Shown in pieces: positions 34,156 to 44,580 of a stretch of 64,000 bases of DNA; within the stretch, counting starts at the first letter, position 1; every line of letters begins with the position of its first letter. The DNA comes from Augochlora pura (taxonomy: Eukaryota; Arthropoda; Insecta; Hymenoptera; Halictidae). The notes under the pieces are model-generated. The model had not been told where the DNA came from, did not search any database, and worked only from the letters and a program-made list of their open reading frames with translations. The stretch covers positions 22,567,640-22,631,639 of the forward strand of contig NC_135781.1 in assembly GCF_028453695.1 (NCBI RefSeq), written 5' to 3'. Position numbers and translations under genes: made by a program.

Positions 34156-34509
34156 AAATAATATTCTTTACATAAGACAAATTTTATCTAATGTAAAACG
34201 AACTTTTTACATTAGAAACTTTGGACCATCAAAATATGGTCGTAGTACTTTTGTTAATCGAACAAAAATAATGTTTTCAAGAAAAGATTACCGGTTTCCT
34301 GACGTCTGCACAACAAAGCATTAATTTGAAAAGATTATTACTTTTTCAAGAATAATTTAAGAAATCAAGGCTTTGAAAAAATTATAATTCTTATAAACGT
34401 AAATTGATAATCTTTCGTTGGAAACTTTCGTCGAATTAACAAAAGTACCCAAGGAAACGTGACCAACAGTTAAGCAAACACCCTGTACAATTTGTTGAAA
34501 AACAATTCA

Positions 34510-34536
34510 TTAGATTGTTCGGAAAGTTCGCGTCGC
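34510..34536. repeat. Mariner-type terminus, copy 2
   Basis: TTAGATTGTTCGGAAAGTTCG has the same orientation as the copy at 34129, 381 bp away, so the two are not the ends of one element. AACACCCTGTACAA at 34476 is a separate transposon-end-like motif. Confidence 0.5.
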
Positions 34537-34539
34537 AAT

Positions 34540-34787
34540 TCGTTGAATTACGAATTAGGAGCAAGCTAATAAATCGACGCGTGAGACATGTGTCAGGACG
34601 TTGGCTGGCTAATATTGTCGAGACTTGTCGAGACACGTGACAACTGCAAAGACTTCTCTGTCCACCTGCTCGCGTCTTCAGCCGTCACGGGGATTTTTGT
34701 AGACCAGACATTTCGGGTATTAGAAGAGAAATGATAATTGCGCGAGCAACCGGTCGGCTCCCAGAGGAAAACAACTTGTTGTTTTTT

Positions 34788-34839
<52 letters not shown>

Positions 34840-35089
34840 GAGAAAAGAGACGAGGAGGGAGAGCGTTATTAAATATGCAGGAACGATCCGGCTGAGTTAT
34901 GAGGTACAAGCCGCGAATTGGAAGCGTGTGATCTATCGACTGGCAAATAAAGAGGTATTCGCCTCGAAGAAGGCCGAGCAACGATATCGCGATCGATGAT
35001 CTGCTATCCGGTTGCCTCAGCTAACCAGAATGGCCCTTGTTTCTTCTAAATATCAGCCGTGGCTGGTGGTGCAAGCCTAGGCTGCTGCC
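34540..35089. other. CpG-rich patch with GA tract
   Basis: TTGTCGAGAC and CTTGTCGAGAC form a local repeat near 34616-34632. The minus-strand frame 34685-34981 is partly a translation of the GA tract. No gene is supported. Confidence 0.4.
34790..34836. repeat. (GA)n microsatellite
   Basis: About 22 GA dinucleotides, then GGAGAGGAGAAAAGAGAC. Confidence 0.95.
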
Positions 35090-35420
35090 CCCGGGGTTGT
35101 ATGTCGGCTGCCTATTGTAATTGTATCTCTACCACCGGTAACTGGACGTTTAATGAACACTTAAGATAACGATTGAAATAAAGATACCGTGGGAGCGAGT
35201 CCACGTTGCCACGTACACCGCCAGCCCGGTCGCGGTCTACGTTTGCCGCGATCACTTCTTTACTTGGCCACGAGGTCGTTCCTTCGAAGATACAACACAG
35301 AGATTTTCTGAAGGGAATAGGATAGATAACCGAACCACGTTAACGAGTCACGGCTCTCCGCTCGTTTTTCTGGGGGCTCGTCCGGGAAGCTGAGAGGCTT
35401 AAGGATCTCCGCGCGGGCGT
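35090..35420 (+). mobile_element. LTR retrotransposon relic: putative 5' LTR, PBS and leader
   Basis: TGGGGGCTCGTCCGGGA at 35371-35387 matches, over 17 bases, the primer binding site complementary to the 3' end of tRNA-Pro. The leading TGG pairs with the CCA that tRNA genes do not encode, and the sequence stops matching tRNA-Pro just after GGGA. Both points favour a primer binding site over a tRNA pseudogene. Upstream, AATAAAG at 35177 fits the LTR polyadenylation signal. LTR boundaries could not be fixed, and no downstream LTR, gag or pol remnant was recognised, so the relic is severely truncated. Confidence 0.55.
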
Positions 35421-35822
35421 GTCGACAACCTCGATCGGATCTCTCGCCTGATTTATATTTTTGTCAAGGCGTAAATGTCATACGGAGAAATCATAAAGAC
35501 CATAAGATGCGGACCTTGCCCTCCCAGCCAATTTCGTACTGATTTTCTCCTGCTGATAGCGTGCACGTGTGCCCCGTAACTTGTTAGTCTGAATATTTCC
35601 TGCGAGCAATTGAATTGTAAACATTATTTTCGAGCGGTAGTACGCGAGATTTTATTGCATAGTTTCGTTAACGCTAAATCTACCGGGTCTACTACAAGAC
35701 GATGAAATCTGAAGAAATGGAATAATCATACAACCGGGGCCAATTAACGTGAACATTATTTTACAACGATCACCTTTGTTACTTGATTTGTTGCGTCGAT
35801 TTCAGGCGTGACTATTGCAATC
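35421..35822. other. Mixed spacer after the LTR relic
   Basis: It may include the untranslated leader of the retroelement. TTAACGCTAAATCTACCGGGTC at 35669 resembles another TTAA-type end. No frame of interest was seen. Confidence 0.35.
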
Positions 35823-36060
35823 TTAACACATTAAAGGCGGGGGATCTTGACGAAAGTATGCTACGTAACGCTTCAAACCACAAAACATACTAAATACAAA
35901 TGTAAAGTGCGCATGGATTGCGCAATGAGGTTGCAAACCGTACTAATACGACTCCCGCCTTTAAGCTACAGTCGAGATAAATCGTATTACTACGACTCCC
36001 GCCTTTAAGCTACAGTCGAGATAAATCGTAGTACTACGACTCCAGTCTTTAATGTGTTAA
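35823..36060. mobile_element. TTAA-bounded MITE, group F, with 44-bp internal tandem
   Basis: TTAACACATTAAAG at the left is inverted at the right as CTTTAATGTGTTAA. Length is 238 bp. The right half holds an exact 44-bp period: units start at 35941 and 35985 and a partial third at 36029. Each contains CTCCCGCCTTTAAGCTACAG. The repeated CGCCTTTAA resembles the subterminal sequence inverted at the left end, so the tandem duplicates part of the terminus. Confidence 0.85.
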
Positions 36061-36419
36061 TGTTAACAGTAGCGAAAGCCGCATGATATATTATATGTAT
36101 TGCGTAACTATTTATTCATATTGTGTAAATAATGGATACGAATAAATAAAGAAAATATGTATATTGAAACGACCTCGGCACTGTTCGTGTGAGAGTACCG
36201 CGCGACACGTACGGGTTAATCTAAAAAAAAAAAAGCTTTAACATTGCCACCTGCTGTTATAATCCGAGAACAGAGGTTTCCTCCGATCCGTTCAATTAAA
36301 GCCGGAATGGTGATTCCGCTCCATCGTCCAAAAATTGCCGTTCCGCGAGAGGTCCGAGACAAAGCGAGATTCGAAATAGTGCGGGCTGGTTTTGTACGGT
36401 GAAAGAGCGCGAGATACGA
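36061..36419. other. AT-rich spacer then CpG-rich start
   Basis: An A12 run lies at 36222-36233. No gene was seen. Confidence 0.35.
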
Positions 36420-37530
36420 ACTACATATACATGCATACATACATATACCGGCACCAGGGGTATTGGTCAATTGCGCGCGGCTGAATCGCGACTCGCAGGG
36501 ACGTTTGATTTAACGGTAGTCGATTTGTACCGGCGAGATGAATCACGATCGGCGGGCTCCTTTCGCGGCCGGAACAACACGTGTTGCTTGAAAGCAAATG
36601 TATGTAGCCCCGTGGCCGGCAGCCCGTTTTCCAGCGAGAAAAAAGAACTGCCGCGGCTCGACAATGCCGCGGAACCAACTGAGTCATCGTCGCTCACGAA
36701 CCAGCGGGGCCCGGTTAATATATTTATCACGATGTCGTGCAAAGGTCGGCGAGCCGACAAAGTCTGGCGACAACGCGATCGCGATCGTTGATGCCGGGCC
36801 GCTTGCTACGAATCCGAGCATACGCGCGTTTCACTTTTGACCGATCGAAGCCGAGGCGATCGCGACACTTGCCTTTCGAACTCCCGGAAGCCACCTTTCT
36901 GCCGTGGAAACGCAACTATGCAGCTATGAGAATTCAAAGCGGCTGCCATTTGAAAAGACACGATACCGTACGCTACTCTTTCTCTCTATCTCTCTCTCTC
37001 CAGAGCCCGTTCAGGCGAACATTGAGATTTTCTTGTCGTCTAACTATGAACTTTTTTTACTCCTAGCAGAAAAAGATAACGCACCTTATATGTTTCCATA
37101 TTTTATGTTAAAAGCTGAGTGAAATATAGATTTTCCTTTACCGCTCATTCACGAAGAACGCTGTTCAACTGATAACAGTAACGCGCCAATTTCTGTTATT
37201 CAGATCGAAAGTATATGCTATAGAATTATGTTAATTAAATCACATAATAATTCAATTAAGCGATTCAATCCTCTGAGTGAATTCAATGACTAATTATTTT
37301 GATCACGAGAGCAATCCGAATGCAGTGTAATTATAATATACTAATTGAATTGCAGTGCAATTGGCGTACAATGTAATTGAAATACGAATCCGAATCTTAG
37401 AAAAAGCACCAAACCGGTGCATGGTATTTACATCGCTGAAACGTACCCAGTAATTTACGTCACCGTTCAGCGAAAAGCACGAAATAAAAAAATACATTAC
37501 TCGTATGCAAATAACGGTCACATTTTTCAT
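36420..37530. other. CpG-rich patch then AT-rich spacer
   Basis: A short (ACAT)n run lies at 36420-36446. The + frame 36399-36791 and minus frames 36421-36760 overlap; none is recognised. A TC run lies at 36979-37000. TTTTTTTACTCCTAG ending at 37066 is acceptor-like, with only 17 open codons after it. ATGCAAAT lies at 37505. Confidence 0.4.
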
Positions 37531-37695
37531 CCGCGTCCCGGGTGTGCCTATGAAAAATTGCCAGGACCAGCTTTGATCATCCGGGTCCGAGTTCCGTCCA
37601 ATTCAGCTTCGGAGACGACTAGGGGGGTATATCGACGACGGGGCCACGGAATTTCAATATACACGTTGCGCGGCGTATTAGCGCATGCTTGGTCT

Positions 37696-37722
37696 GTTAA
37701 TTAATTAATGCTAATTAATCAT
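37696..37722. promoter_or_regulatory. Homeodomain-type TAATTA cluster
   Basis: TTAATTAATTAATGC followed by TAATTAATCATG places three TAATTA-type cores in 27 bp inside CpG-rich DNA. It is a motif observation only. Confidence 0.3.
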
Positions 37723-38215
37723 GTAGAGCCACGGATAGATGATAAACGTGAACGTCACGGAACATTATCGCGGACTCTGGTGATTACGAGAGAACCCGGC
37801 GGATCTTCTCTTTTCCTTTCCACGAGCGATTCTTTCTGCTCGTTTCTTTCCGACCCGTAGAAAGCTAATTACTCGGTTGTCCGATCGGCGTCGCCGATCG
37901 CGAACGGTGAAAGATCACCGGCCGGAAACGGGCGAATGACTAATTACGGCCGCGCATCCGTACCGGCGGAACAACGTTTTCAATTGCACGTTTATGCTGT
38001 AATACCCGGGGCTGTCTCTGTGTTACACGGAGGTTTATTAACGTGGAAATTTCGTTCGCGGCCGTGACGCTCCTCTGCGCCGTGTAAAACACGCAGGTAT
38101 ACGGGGACCGGACTTTCGAGACGTCGCCTCCGCGCTAATTAGCGCCACCAATTAACAAACAGCGCGGTCTCCCTCCATATCTATTTCTCTGTCGGTCTGT
38201 CGGTCTCCCGATCCG

Positions 38216-38345
38216 ATCTCTCCCTCTTCTCTTCCTCTCGTAGTTCCTCCGCCTCTCTCTCTCTCTCTCCCTCTGCCTCTCTGTATTTCTCTCTTCTCTC
38301 ACCCCCTCCTCTCTCTCTCTCTCTCTCTCTTTCCATCCCTCACTT
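38216..38345. repeat. TC-rich microsatellite tract
   Basis: Polypyrimidine over about 130 bp, with pure TC runs at 38253-38268 and 38308-38330. Confidence 0.9.
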
Positions 38346-38971
38346 CTTTCATTTGATTCCCGGTTTTTCGTCCTTTTTCCACGATCCCCAACCCTTTTTA
38401 TCCATTGATCTCGCGACCCGGCAACGGCCACGCGTTTTTCGTTCTCCATTTCACGGATTTTCATTTTCACCCCCCACCCCGGCTCCCTATTAAAACCGAA
38501 TGAAAGGCATCGCGGTATTTTGCGTTTCTTTGTTGTCTTGTTCCTTTTGTTTTTTCATTCGTCGCTCCTGTTTCACGTGTATCGAGTAAATCCATTTCAT
38601 CCTGAACACGCTTTTCACCGGGCTCTCTACGGGATGATACTGATTACTCGTTAATCAAACCGTGATTATCAGACTGCGTGCACATATTTAATTAATATCG
38701 GTCCTCCGGAAAAAATTCGTTTCCCTCTACTTTCACGATTACATCTGTTCGCCGGATATCATCGACAAAACGACTCGCAAAAGATCGAACACCGCGATTC
38801 ACGGGGTTTCGGCGATGCGGTGGTTTCAGTCGTCGAATTCAACGTTGTCCCAGCTGCGGGAAAATATTTTCGCGTTTTGGTGATTTCCTAATGAAGAAGA
38901 CGAACAAATGAAGCTTTTGTTTTCTGCATTAAATCGATCTGTCCAAAAGTTCTGCCAAATTTTATTATACT

Positions 38972-39031
38972 ATCTAGTATACTAACTAGTATATTATCTA
39001 GTATGTTATCTAGTATATTCTGGTATATTTC
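38972..39031. repeat. 12-bp tandem repeat (ATCTAGTATATT)n
   Basis: Four units start at 38972, 38984, 38996 and 39008, then one degenerate unit. Each unit contains the palindrome CTAG. Confidence 0.85.
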
Positions 39032-39656
39032 TAACTAAGTTTTATGATATTGTTCTACAGGACTTCGACCTTCAAGTCCATAGTGGTTTCAGTTTCCAGA
39101 AAAATGTGTTATTCTCTATGGAATAATTTTAGGATTGTTAACCTCTTAGCTGTGGACGACGTATATACACGTCATAAGGAAATGGCGATTTTACATTTGA
39201 AAACAAAAATTTTCCTCCTACGTTTTTGATTAAAATGATTGTGCAACATATTCATAAATTTTGCACATTCCCACGAAGATAAATTCGTATTCTCATGAAG
39301 AAGTTTTAGTTTGTTTCTAATACGAATGAACTTAATAAAGTTCATTTCTTAAAAAGTCACTTCTAAAAGGACAACAAGAAATCAAACGGCAAGATTTATG
39401 CTGATATTTTATGGGAAACGCTTGAATCTCTAAACCATATCGATTTCTGTAGCTAGAATAATGTTTTTACCTGTACAAAGTTGTCTCTTTAGATGATAAT
39501 GTTCATTTCTCTATAAAGAAACATTGAATCTATTTGTCAAGAATCGGTGCCAAAAAATTACCAAAAAATCCAAGATTCAAGGTTTATAAAATTATTTCAT
39601 AGATTTCGATCTTCAAATCAATGCTTGTTACAGTCGAAATATTGTTTAACCGGAAT
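39032..39656. other. AT-rich spacer with isolated TTAA-element end
   Basis: TTAACCTCTTAGCTG at 39138, followed by GACGTATATACACGTC, looks like a left end of a group D TTAA element; no right end was found. A 40-nt minus-strand segment at 39471-39510 has weak acceptor and donor motifs and is open in one frame, which is within the chance background. Confidence 0.35.
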
Positions 39657-39793
39657 TACCCACGTGGAAGTCTAATGCTAGGAATACCTGCGTGAAAATT
39701 GTGGTACCGGGAACACCTACGTGGGCATCTAGTGCCAAGAATATTTACCTGGGAAACTAGTGTTAAATGTACCTACACGAAGTACTAGTAAAT
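39657..39793. repeat. ~28-29-bp minisatellite
   Basis: About 4.5 units of the form ACCTACGTGGGAATCTAGTG plus CCAAGAAT start near 39657, 39685, 39714, 39743 and 39770. Units are 70-80% alike, so the array is old. Confidence 0.75.
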
Positions 39794-40407
39794 CCTTACA
39801 ATTACCGAAATTTCATATATTTTAATCAGTAAATAATAAATTTTTTTATTAGGGAGTTCATGAGTATTTACAATGAAAATCATTTTCCATCGAACCTCGG
39901 TAAATTATTATTTGGTTTTTTAGAGAAGAGGATGCTGAGAACCATGAGTGACCCACAAGACCCTAAAGTTTGATTTACACTAACGTGTTTATGCGAATAC
40001 GCGGGTCAACGAACAAAGGCCAAGACGTATCCGCAGTCTGGTCTGGTATTGTCCGTTGATTTACGCCCGCCCTATTATTCCACGGGGAATTCTGACAACG
40101 TTGTCCCCGCCGTTCGACTCGAGGAGCCAAGAAAAAGAGGCGCACGGTGAAATCGCTGCGAGAAAGCACGCCGAGGGACCGGTCCACTTCATCGAGTGAT
40201 TATGACTTTAAATGGACTCTAAAGAGGTCCTAATGGCGTAATTATATGGAGCGGGCTTCGTGGGAATTACGTTTAAATGCATCCGTGGACTGTCTTCTAA
40301 GTTTCACCGCGTTTCCATCGGATTGTCCTTCCATCCTGCTTTTTTTCTCAATAGGAATAAAAACGAACCGTGTGTTCACTGGTATTCGATACGTCAACCG
40401 TGCGACG
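39794..40407. other. AT-rich spacer then CpG-rich patch
   Basis: Positions 40010-40330 are CpG-rich. The unrecognised frames 40246-40563 and 40260-40493 run into the satellite. Confidence 0.35.
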
Positions 40408-40960
40408 ATTCATTGGACAATGACAATAAAATTATTCAAAAACAATTTAACCCTAACGCGCTTAAGATATTCGAAGCCAAAATGTCTCTTTAATGCTAGG
40501 TCATTTTGTATCCATGTAAGAAAAATTGTTATAAATATTATTGTCCATCACCCGTGCTTATAATTCATTGGACAATACCAATCAAATTATTAAAAAATTC
40601 GAAGATTAAATAGTTTCACATATTGGGAGCCAAAATGTCTTTTTAATACTCAATCATTTTGTATCCATGCAAGAAAAATTGTTATAAATATTATAGTCCA
40701 TCACCCGTACTTATAATTCATTGGACAATACCAATCAAATTATTAAAAAATTCGAAGATTAAATAGTTTCACATATTGGGAGCCAAAATGTCTTTTTAAT
40801 ACTCAGTCATTTTGTATCCTTGCAAAACAAATTGCTATAAATATTATTGTTTGTCAACCGTGTAACAATTCATTGGAAAATTCCATTAAAATTATTCCAA
40901 ATTAAAATTATTCCAGAAAAATTGCTATAAATATAATTGTTTCTGTTCGTGATATATTTA
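40408..40960. repeat. Satellite-like tandem array, ~153-bp unit
   Basis: ATTCATTGGAC (or ATTCATTGGAA) starts units at 40408, 40563, 40716 and 40868, giving periods of 155, 153 and 152. Each unit contains AGCCAAAATGTCT, a TCATTTTGTATCC block and AAATTG(T/C)TATAAATATTAT. Units two and three are nearly identical, the first is more diverged, and the fourth is truncated. Confidence 0.9.
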
Positions 40961-42319
40961 CTTATATACAATACCATTAACTAATACAATTATGTACCTG
41001 TAATAATAAAATATAATACCTTTATATTTAAAAGGGCATTGTTAGGACAAGAAGACGTGCTCAAAATTGTATGGACATTTTTTGATTCTCCGTCGAGTAT
41101 CGTACAAGCATTCTGCTAAAGTGCATTAAAAATGCATCTACGAGCGAGCAAGCAGTTTTATCAGAAGCACCGCGGGTCGCGTCGGCTCTCGAGCGGTGCC
41201 TGCATGTCTTCTTAATGTCACTGTGACGTAAACCTGTTGTGTTTTCAATGCATTCGCTTCACACGATCATTCGTGGAAGTCGTAATTGAATAGAAAACCG
41301 TGCAATCGGGTCTCGCGATCGTCGAAAACACTGTCGACACGTGGGCGCGTGTGGGAGACACACGAACGCGAGGCGAGAAAAACTGGCCGGTTGCCGTGCC
41401 GTTGATTTTTCCCGTTGAAACAATATATCCGTCGCGACTTTCGGAGATGCGCCGCGAGATAAATGGTATTTTCGAAATTCATCGGACAGACAGTTTTATT
41501 GTTTCTGCGCGGACCGATCACCGACGATGCATCTTCGGGCTAGAGATAATCAAAAGATCACGAGCCACGCCCTCGAAATAAGCTATTCATCAAAACGCTG
41601 CGTTATGCTCTCTCGCAATGATATTGATTTCTCGTGGATCGAAGACGCGTCGAATCACGTGTGCAATCACGACGCATCGGCCGTGTACGCTAAGCTACAC
41701 CGTCGGGGACTAATCCGATGATGCGTTCGCGCCGTGAAAGCCGGCGCAAATGAATTTTAATAAGCCGTGACGCTGTCGCTCGAATTAAACGGACAATTAA
41801 AACTGTAAAATAGATTCGGATCGACGCGGAGCGTGTGGATGCTGTAACGGCGATGATTAATTTACAAGGGAAACAACAACCTTAAGGATCTCCCATTGCG
41901 GCGATAAGTCTTAAAGTGGAGCTTTGGATTACATTACTAACGAAGATAGCGAATCTGAGATGAGATGCGAGATAATCGCGGATCACACGTGCCTGCGCAC
42001 CGTGAACTTTATCTGATGTTTCGCGTTGTATTCTCACAATAGTAATAACCTTTCGCGTGCACGTTCTCCGCCGACTTCTAGGCTAGAACCTGCTCGATTT
42101 CAGATTTACAAGCAGAACACCCGACGCCGGCTGAAAACTGTGATAATAAGAGGTTTATCGAGCGGAATCGGTCTTTGCTTTATCCGATTCTCACCAAACT
42201 TCTCGGACCACCTTCCGTCCATTCACATTCGTATTGTAACTGGCACGATATTATGAAATACTATTTTCTGTGCTGAGAAAACAGTGACAAATGTTTTGTA
42301 AAATTAAAATTTAAGTATC
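40961..42319. other. CpG-rich patch in mixed sequence
   Basis: Positions 41140-42250 are largely CpG-rich. The frame 41300-41581 and its antisense partner 41267-41521 overlap, so neither is favoured. Confidence 0.4.
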
Positions 42320-43010
42320 ATGGGGGAAGGTTGAAAAAATGTTGGATATAGTCACGATACTCGCACGTAAGTGTTTTAGATTGCATATTTTATAGTAAAA
42401 TCTGGAAAAAAATCTCGAACGTCCAGGCAAGAAGTTCCATAAATAATCAATCAAAAAATACTTTATAAGTATTAAACTTATAAAACAAAATTTTTAGTTT
42501 GTTCCATTAGAATTTTACTTATAACATAAAGTTAAACTTAGTAGGGTATAATGTAAAGACACTATATCTAGTTAATTAATGTATACAATTTATTTAACAT
42601 ATATTCATAGTATTTAAACATATATTTATAATGGAGTATAGTTTTAGTAGTGTCCAAATATTCAAGACACTCACTGTATATGTAAAATTCAAAAATTGTA
42701 AATTTCTTAAAAAGGCTCTTCAAGTTGTCCTCTATTTCTCTAAGAAGAAAATCGCACGAATGAACAATTAAACCATGTTAGATGCAATCATGATATTTGC
42801 ACGCAAGATGTTTAATTACATCTCCCGAAGATCTCTCTATGAACCTATAAAATTTAAGATTTGTATATGTCATATTTCTAGTTTAAATATACCTGTTTAA
42901 AAATTGTCATTATTCCGGTTTTTAAAAACTTCACCAGCCAAACTTCTGAGAAGAAAGTCCCATTGAACGAACAATTAAAAGATGTTGAATACAGTCATGA
43001 AAGATGCATG
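42320..43010. repeat. Diverged local duplication, ~210-bp spacing
   Basis: GAACAATTAAA followed by ATGTT(A/G)GA and A(T)CATGA occurs at about 42762 and 42969. A third relative (ATGTTGGATATAGTCACGATA then CTCGCACG) lies near 42340, about twice that spacing upstream. The flanking AGAAGAAA(A/G)TC also repeats. Confidence 0.5.
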
Positions 43011-44023
43011 AGAAAATCGCATCGCATTCTCAAGTGATCTGTCTATCCGCACGCAATGTTTAAGAATGATACGTTTCATCGTGTATTTCGGAAAAATTCC
43101 CAAAGACCGCATTGTTTCCCGCGCGTCTTAGAACGCTTCTCGCGAGGTTAGTCCCCAGCGTGATAGAGACGATAAATCTTTGGCAAGATGTACGATAATC
43201 AAGGATCATGCATAGGGTTCATGCATTCCTGGCCTTATCTGATGTCTTGCATTGTGTTCCTTTGGCGGCGATAATCTTCCGCGAGAAACACGCGTGACTA
43301 TTGTTTATTTTTGGCGGGAGGACCGATCCATAACAGTGAATAATAAAGTTCTTGTTTCTTATCTGATAGCGAGCGTCGTTAGCGAGCCGATCGTTTTATT
43401 GTTCGCTTTTCACGAACAGGCTACTCCCTGCTGGCGATATTCTCGTCACATTTACGCTGCTCTGAACATCGACAAATCTTCGCCATTGTGATCCCACTTT
43501 GACTTACAATTAGTCGCCGTTATCTTTTCCAACCGAAACTTTCAGCCTTTTGTGGTCTATCGTTCTTTTCGTTGCTCGCTGAACTGGATACATCGTGGCC
43601 ATTTGTACGCCGAGATCATTTTAACCCTTTTAGTATCGAACGTCGTTATTTACTGCATTTGAAAAAATGTTGTTTTCTTAATATTTTTAATAAGTAATAG
43701 TTTCGTTTTCTATTTCTTCCTCCCTTCTGAATTATTTAATTATCAAGTTTCAGAAAGTTTTAAATAATTTTTTTTTGTAATTTCATTCTGTACACTCGAC
43801 TATTTTAGTCGGTATTACGAAGGTTAGTAAACTACTTTACAAAAGTCGTAATATTTATTACCAGAACATTCCTTCAGGTCGAAATAGAATTAATATACTG
43901 TTGCTTTTAATTGTAATTGGCCATTTCTTGTACTACACCATTTAATACATAAGAATCTCCAGTCTAGTAATTAAAGTTTTAGAAAGCAGTTGCGAAAATA
44001 GATTTCTAACGAAAGAGGTTTCA
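43011..44023. other. CpG-rich patch then AT-rich spacer
   Basis: Positions 43050-43500 are CpG-rich. TTAACCCTTTTAGTATCG at 43621 looks like a left piggyBac-type end; a degenerate partner near 43840 is possible but weak. Confidence 0.35.
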
Positions 44024-44139
44024 ACCCCTCTATAATAAACTAGTCAGACTCGTGATGAAGATTCCATACATAATCTGCTAAATATGAGTATTATTCATTT
44101 GTTCTAAATCGAAATAAAATTTGATTCCTCTATCGTTAA
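44024..44139. mobile_element. Group A MITE, reverse orientation, interrupted
   Basis: CAACCCCTCTATAATAAAC then AGTCAGACTCGTGAT and CTGCTAAATATGAGTATTATT is the inverted right half of 8494-8743. The TTAA is decayed to TTCA. The match stops at the start of a TAGACTGCGGATTTTACG terminus at 44140, so a second element may have inserted there. Confidence 0.65.
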
Positions 44140-44326
44140 TAGACTGCGGATTTTACGAATTTATAATAAATATGACAATGTGAATTGCTTAGCACTAGAA
44201 ATATTTCAGAATTTTCTTATATTCTCCAGAATTTACTGAAATCATCGAAAGAAGGAATACATTTCAAAATTTAGAAATAAAAGCAAATGAATACATACAA
44301 GAAACAGAGATTATAGAAGCCATTTA
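44140..44326. other. Isolated end of the TAGACTGCGGAT family
   Basis: TAGACTGCGGATTTTACGAA matches the left ends at 48602 and 62444. No right end was found before 44327. Confidence 0.45.
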
Positions 44327-44580
44327 TTTTGAAAGTGATCTAAATCCATTTATACAATAGAAATTGAGATATTTAAGGTTTTAAATAAGATATTTAATTG
44401 CGTTTAAAATGAAAATAAAAAAATATACGGAAACAATACCAATGTATCGTACCGATAAATGCATCAAAAAGACTTAAATTTGCAATTCCTATTAAAATAA
44501 CAGCAATTATTGAATGAATAATATACGCGTTACTGCAGTCATCGAAAGAAGTGACAAATAAATTTAGATCACTTATAAAA
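44327..44580. mobile_element. TIR element with TTTTGAAAGTG ends
   Basis: The left end TTTTGAAAGTGATCTAAATC and the right end, inverted, TTTTATAAGTGATCTAAATT match over about 27 bp with a few mismatches. Length is 254 bp with no open frame. The flank GCCATTTA precedes both this element and the one at 52334, so the repeat may extend beyond the TIR. Confidence 0.7.

Larger units (their letters stand above)
37531..38960. other. Long CpG-rich patch, candidate regulatory region
   Basis: This is one of the longest CpG-rich blocks (about 1.3 kb). It contains the TAATTA cluster at 37696 and the palindrome CGATCGGCGTCGCCGATCG at 37882-37900. The frame 38135-38470 (-) is a translation of the TC tract. 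Confidence 0.4.

Noticed and set aside
28222..34614. Shared TTGGCTGGCTAATAT at 28224 and 34599
   Set aside because: A 15-base match between two places is expected a few times by chance in 64 kb, and the flanks do not align.
39471..39510. Minus-strand 40-nt exon between acceptor- and donor-like motifs
   Set aside because: Both sites are only moderate. Such pairs recur in the AT-rich parts by chance.
43181..43192. GGCAAGATGT as miR-31
   Set aside because: The match ends after 10 bases, and there is no hairpin partner.
43621..43850. TTAACCCTTTTAG as the left end of a complete element
   Set aside because: The only candidate right end is strongly degenerate. Kept as a loose end only.
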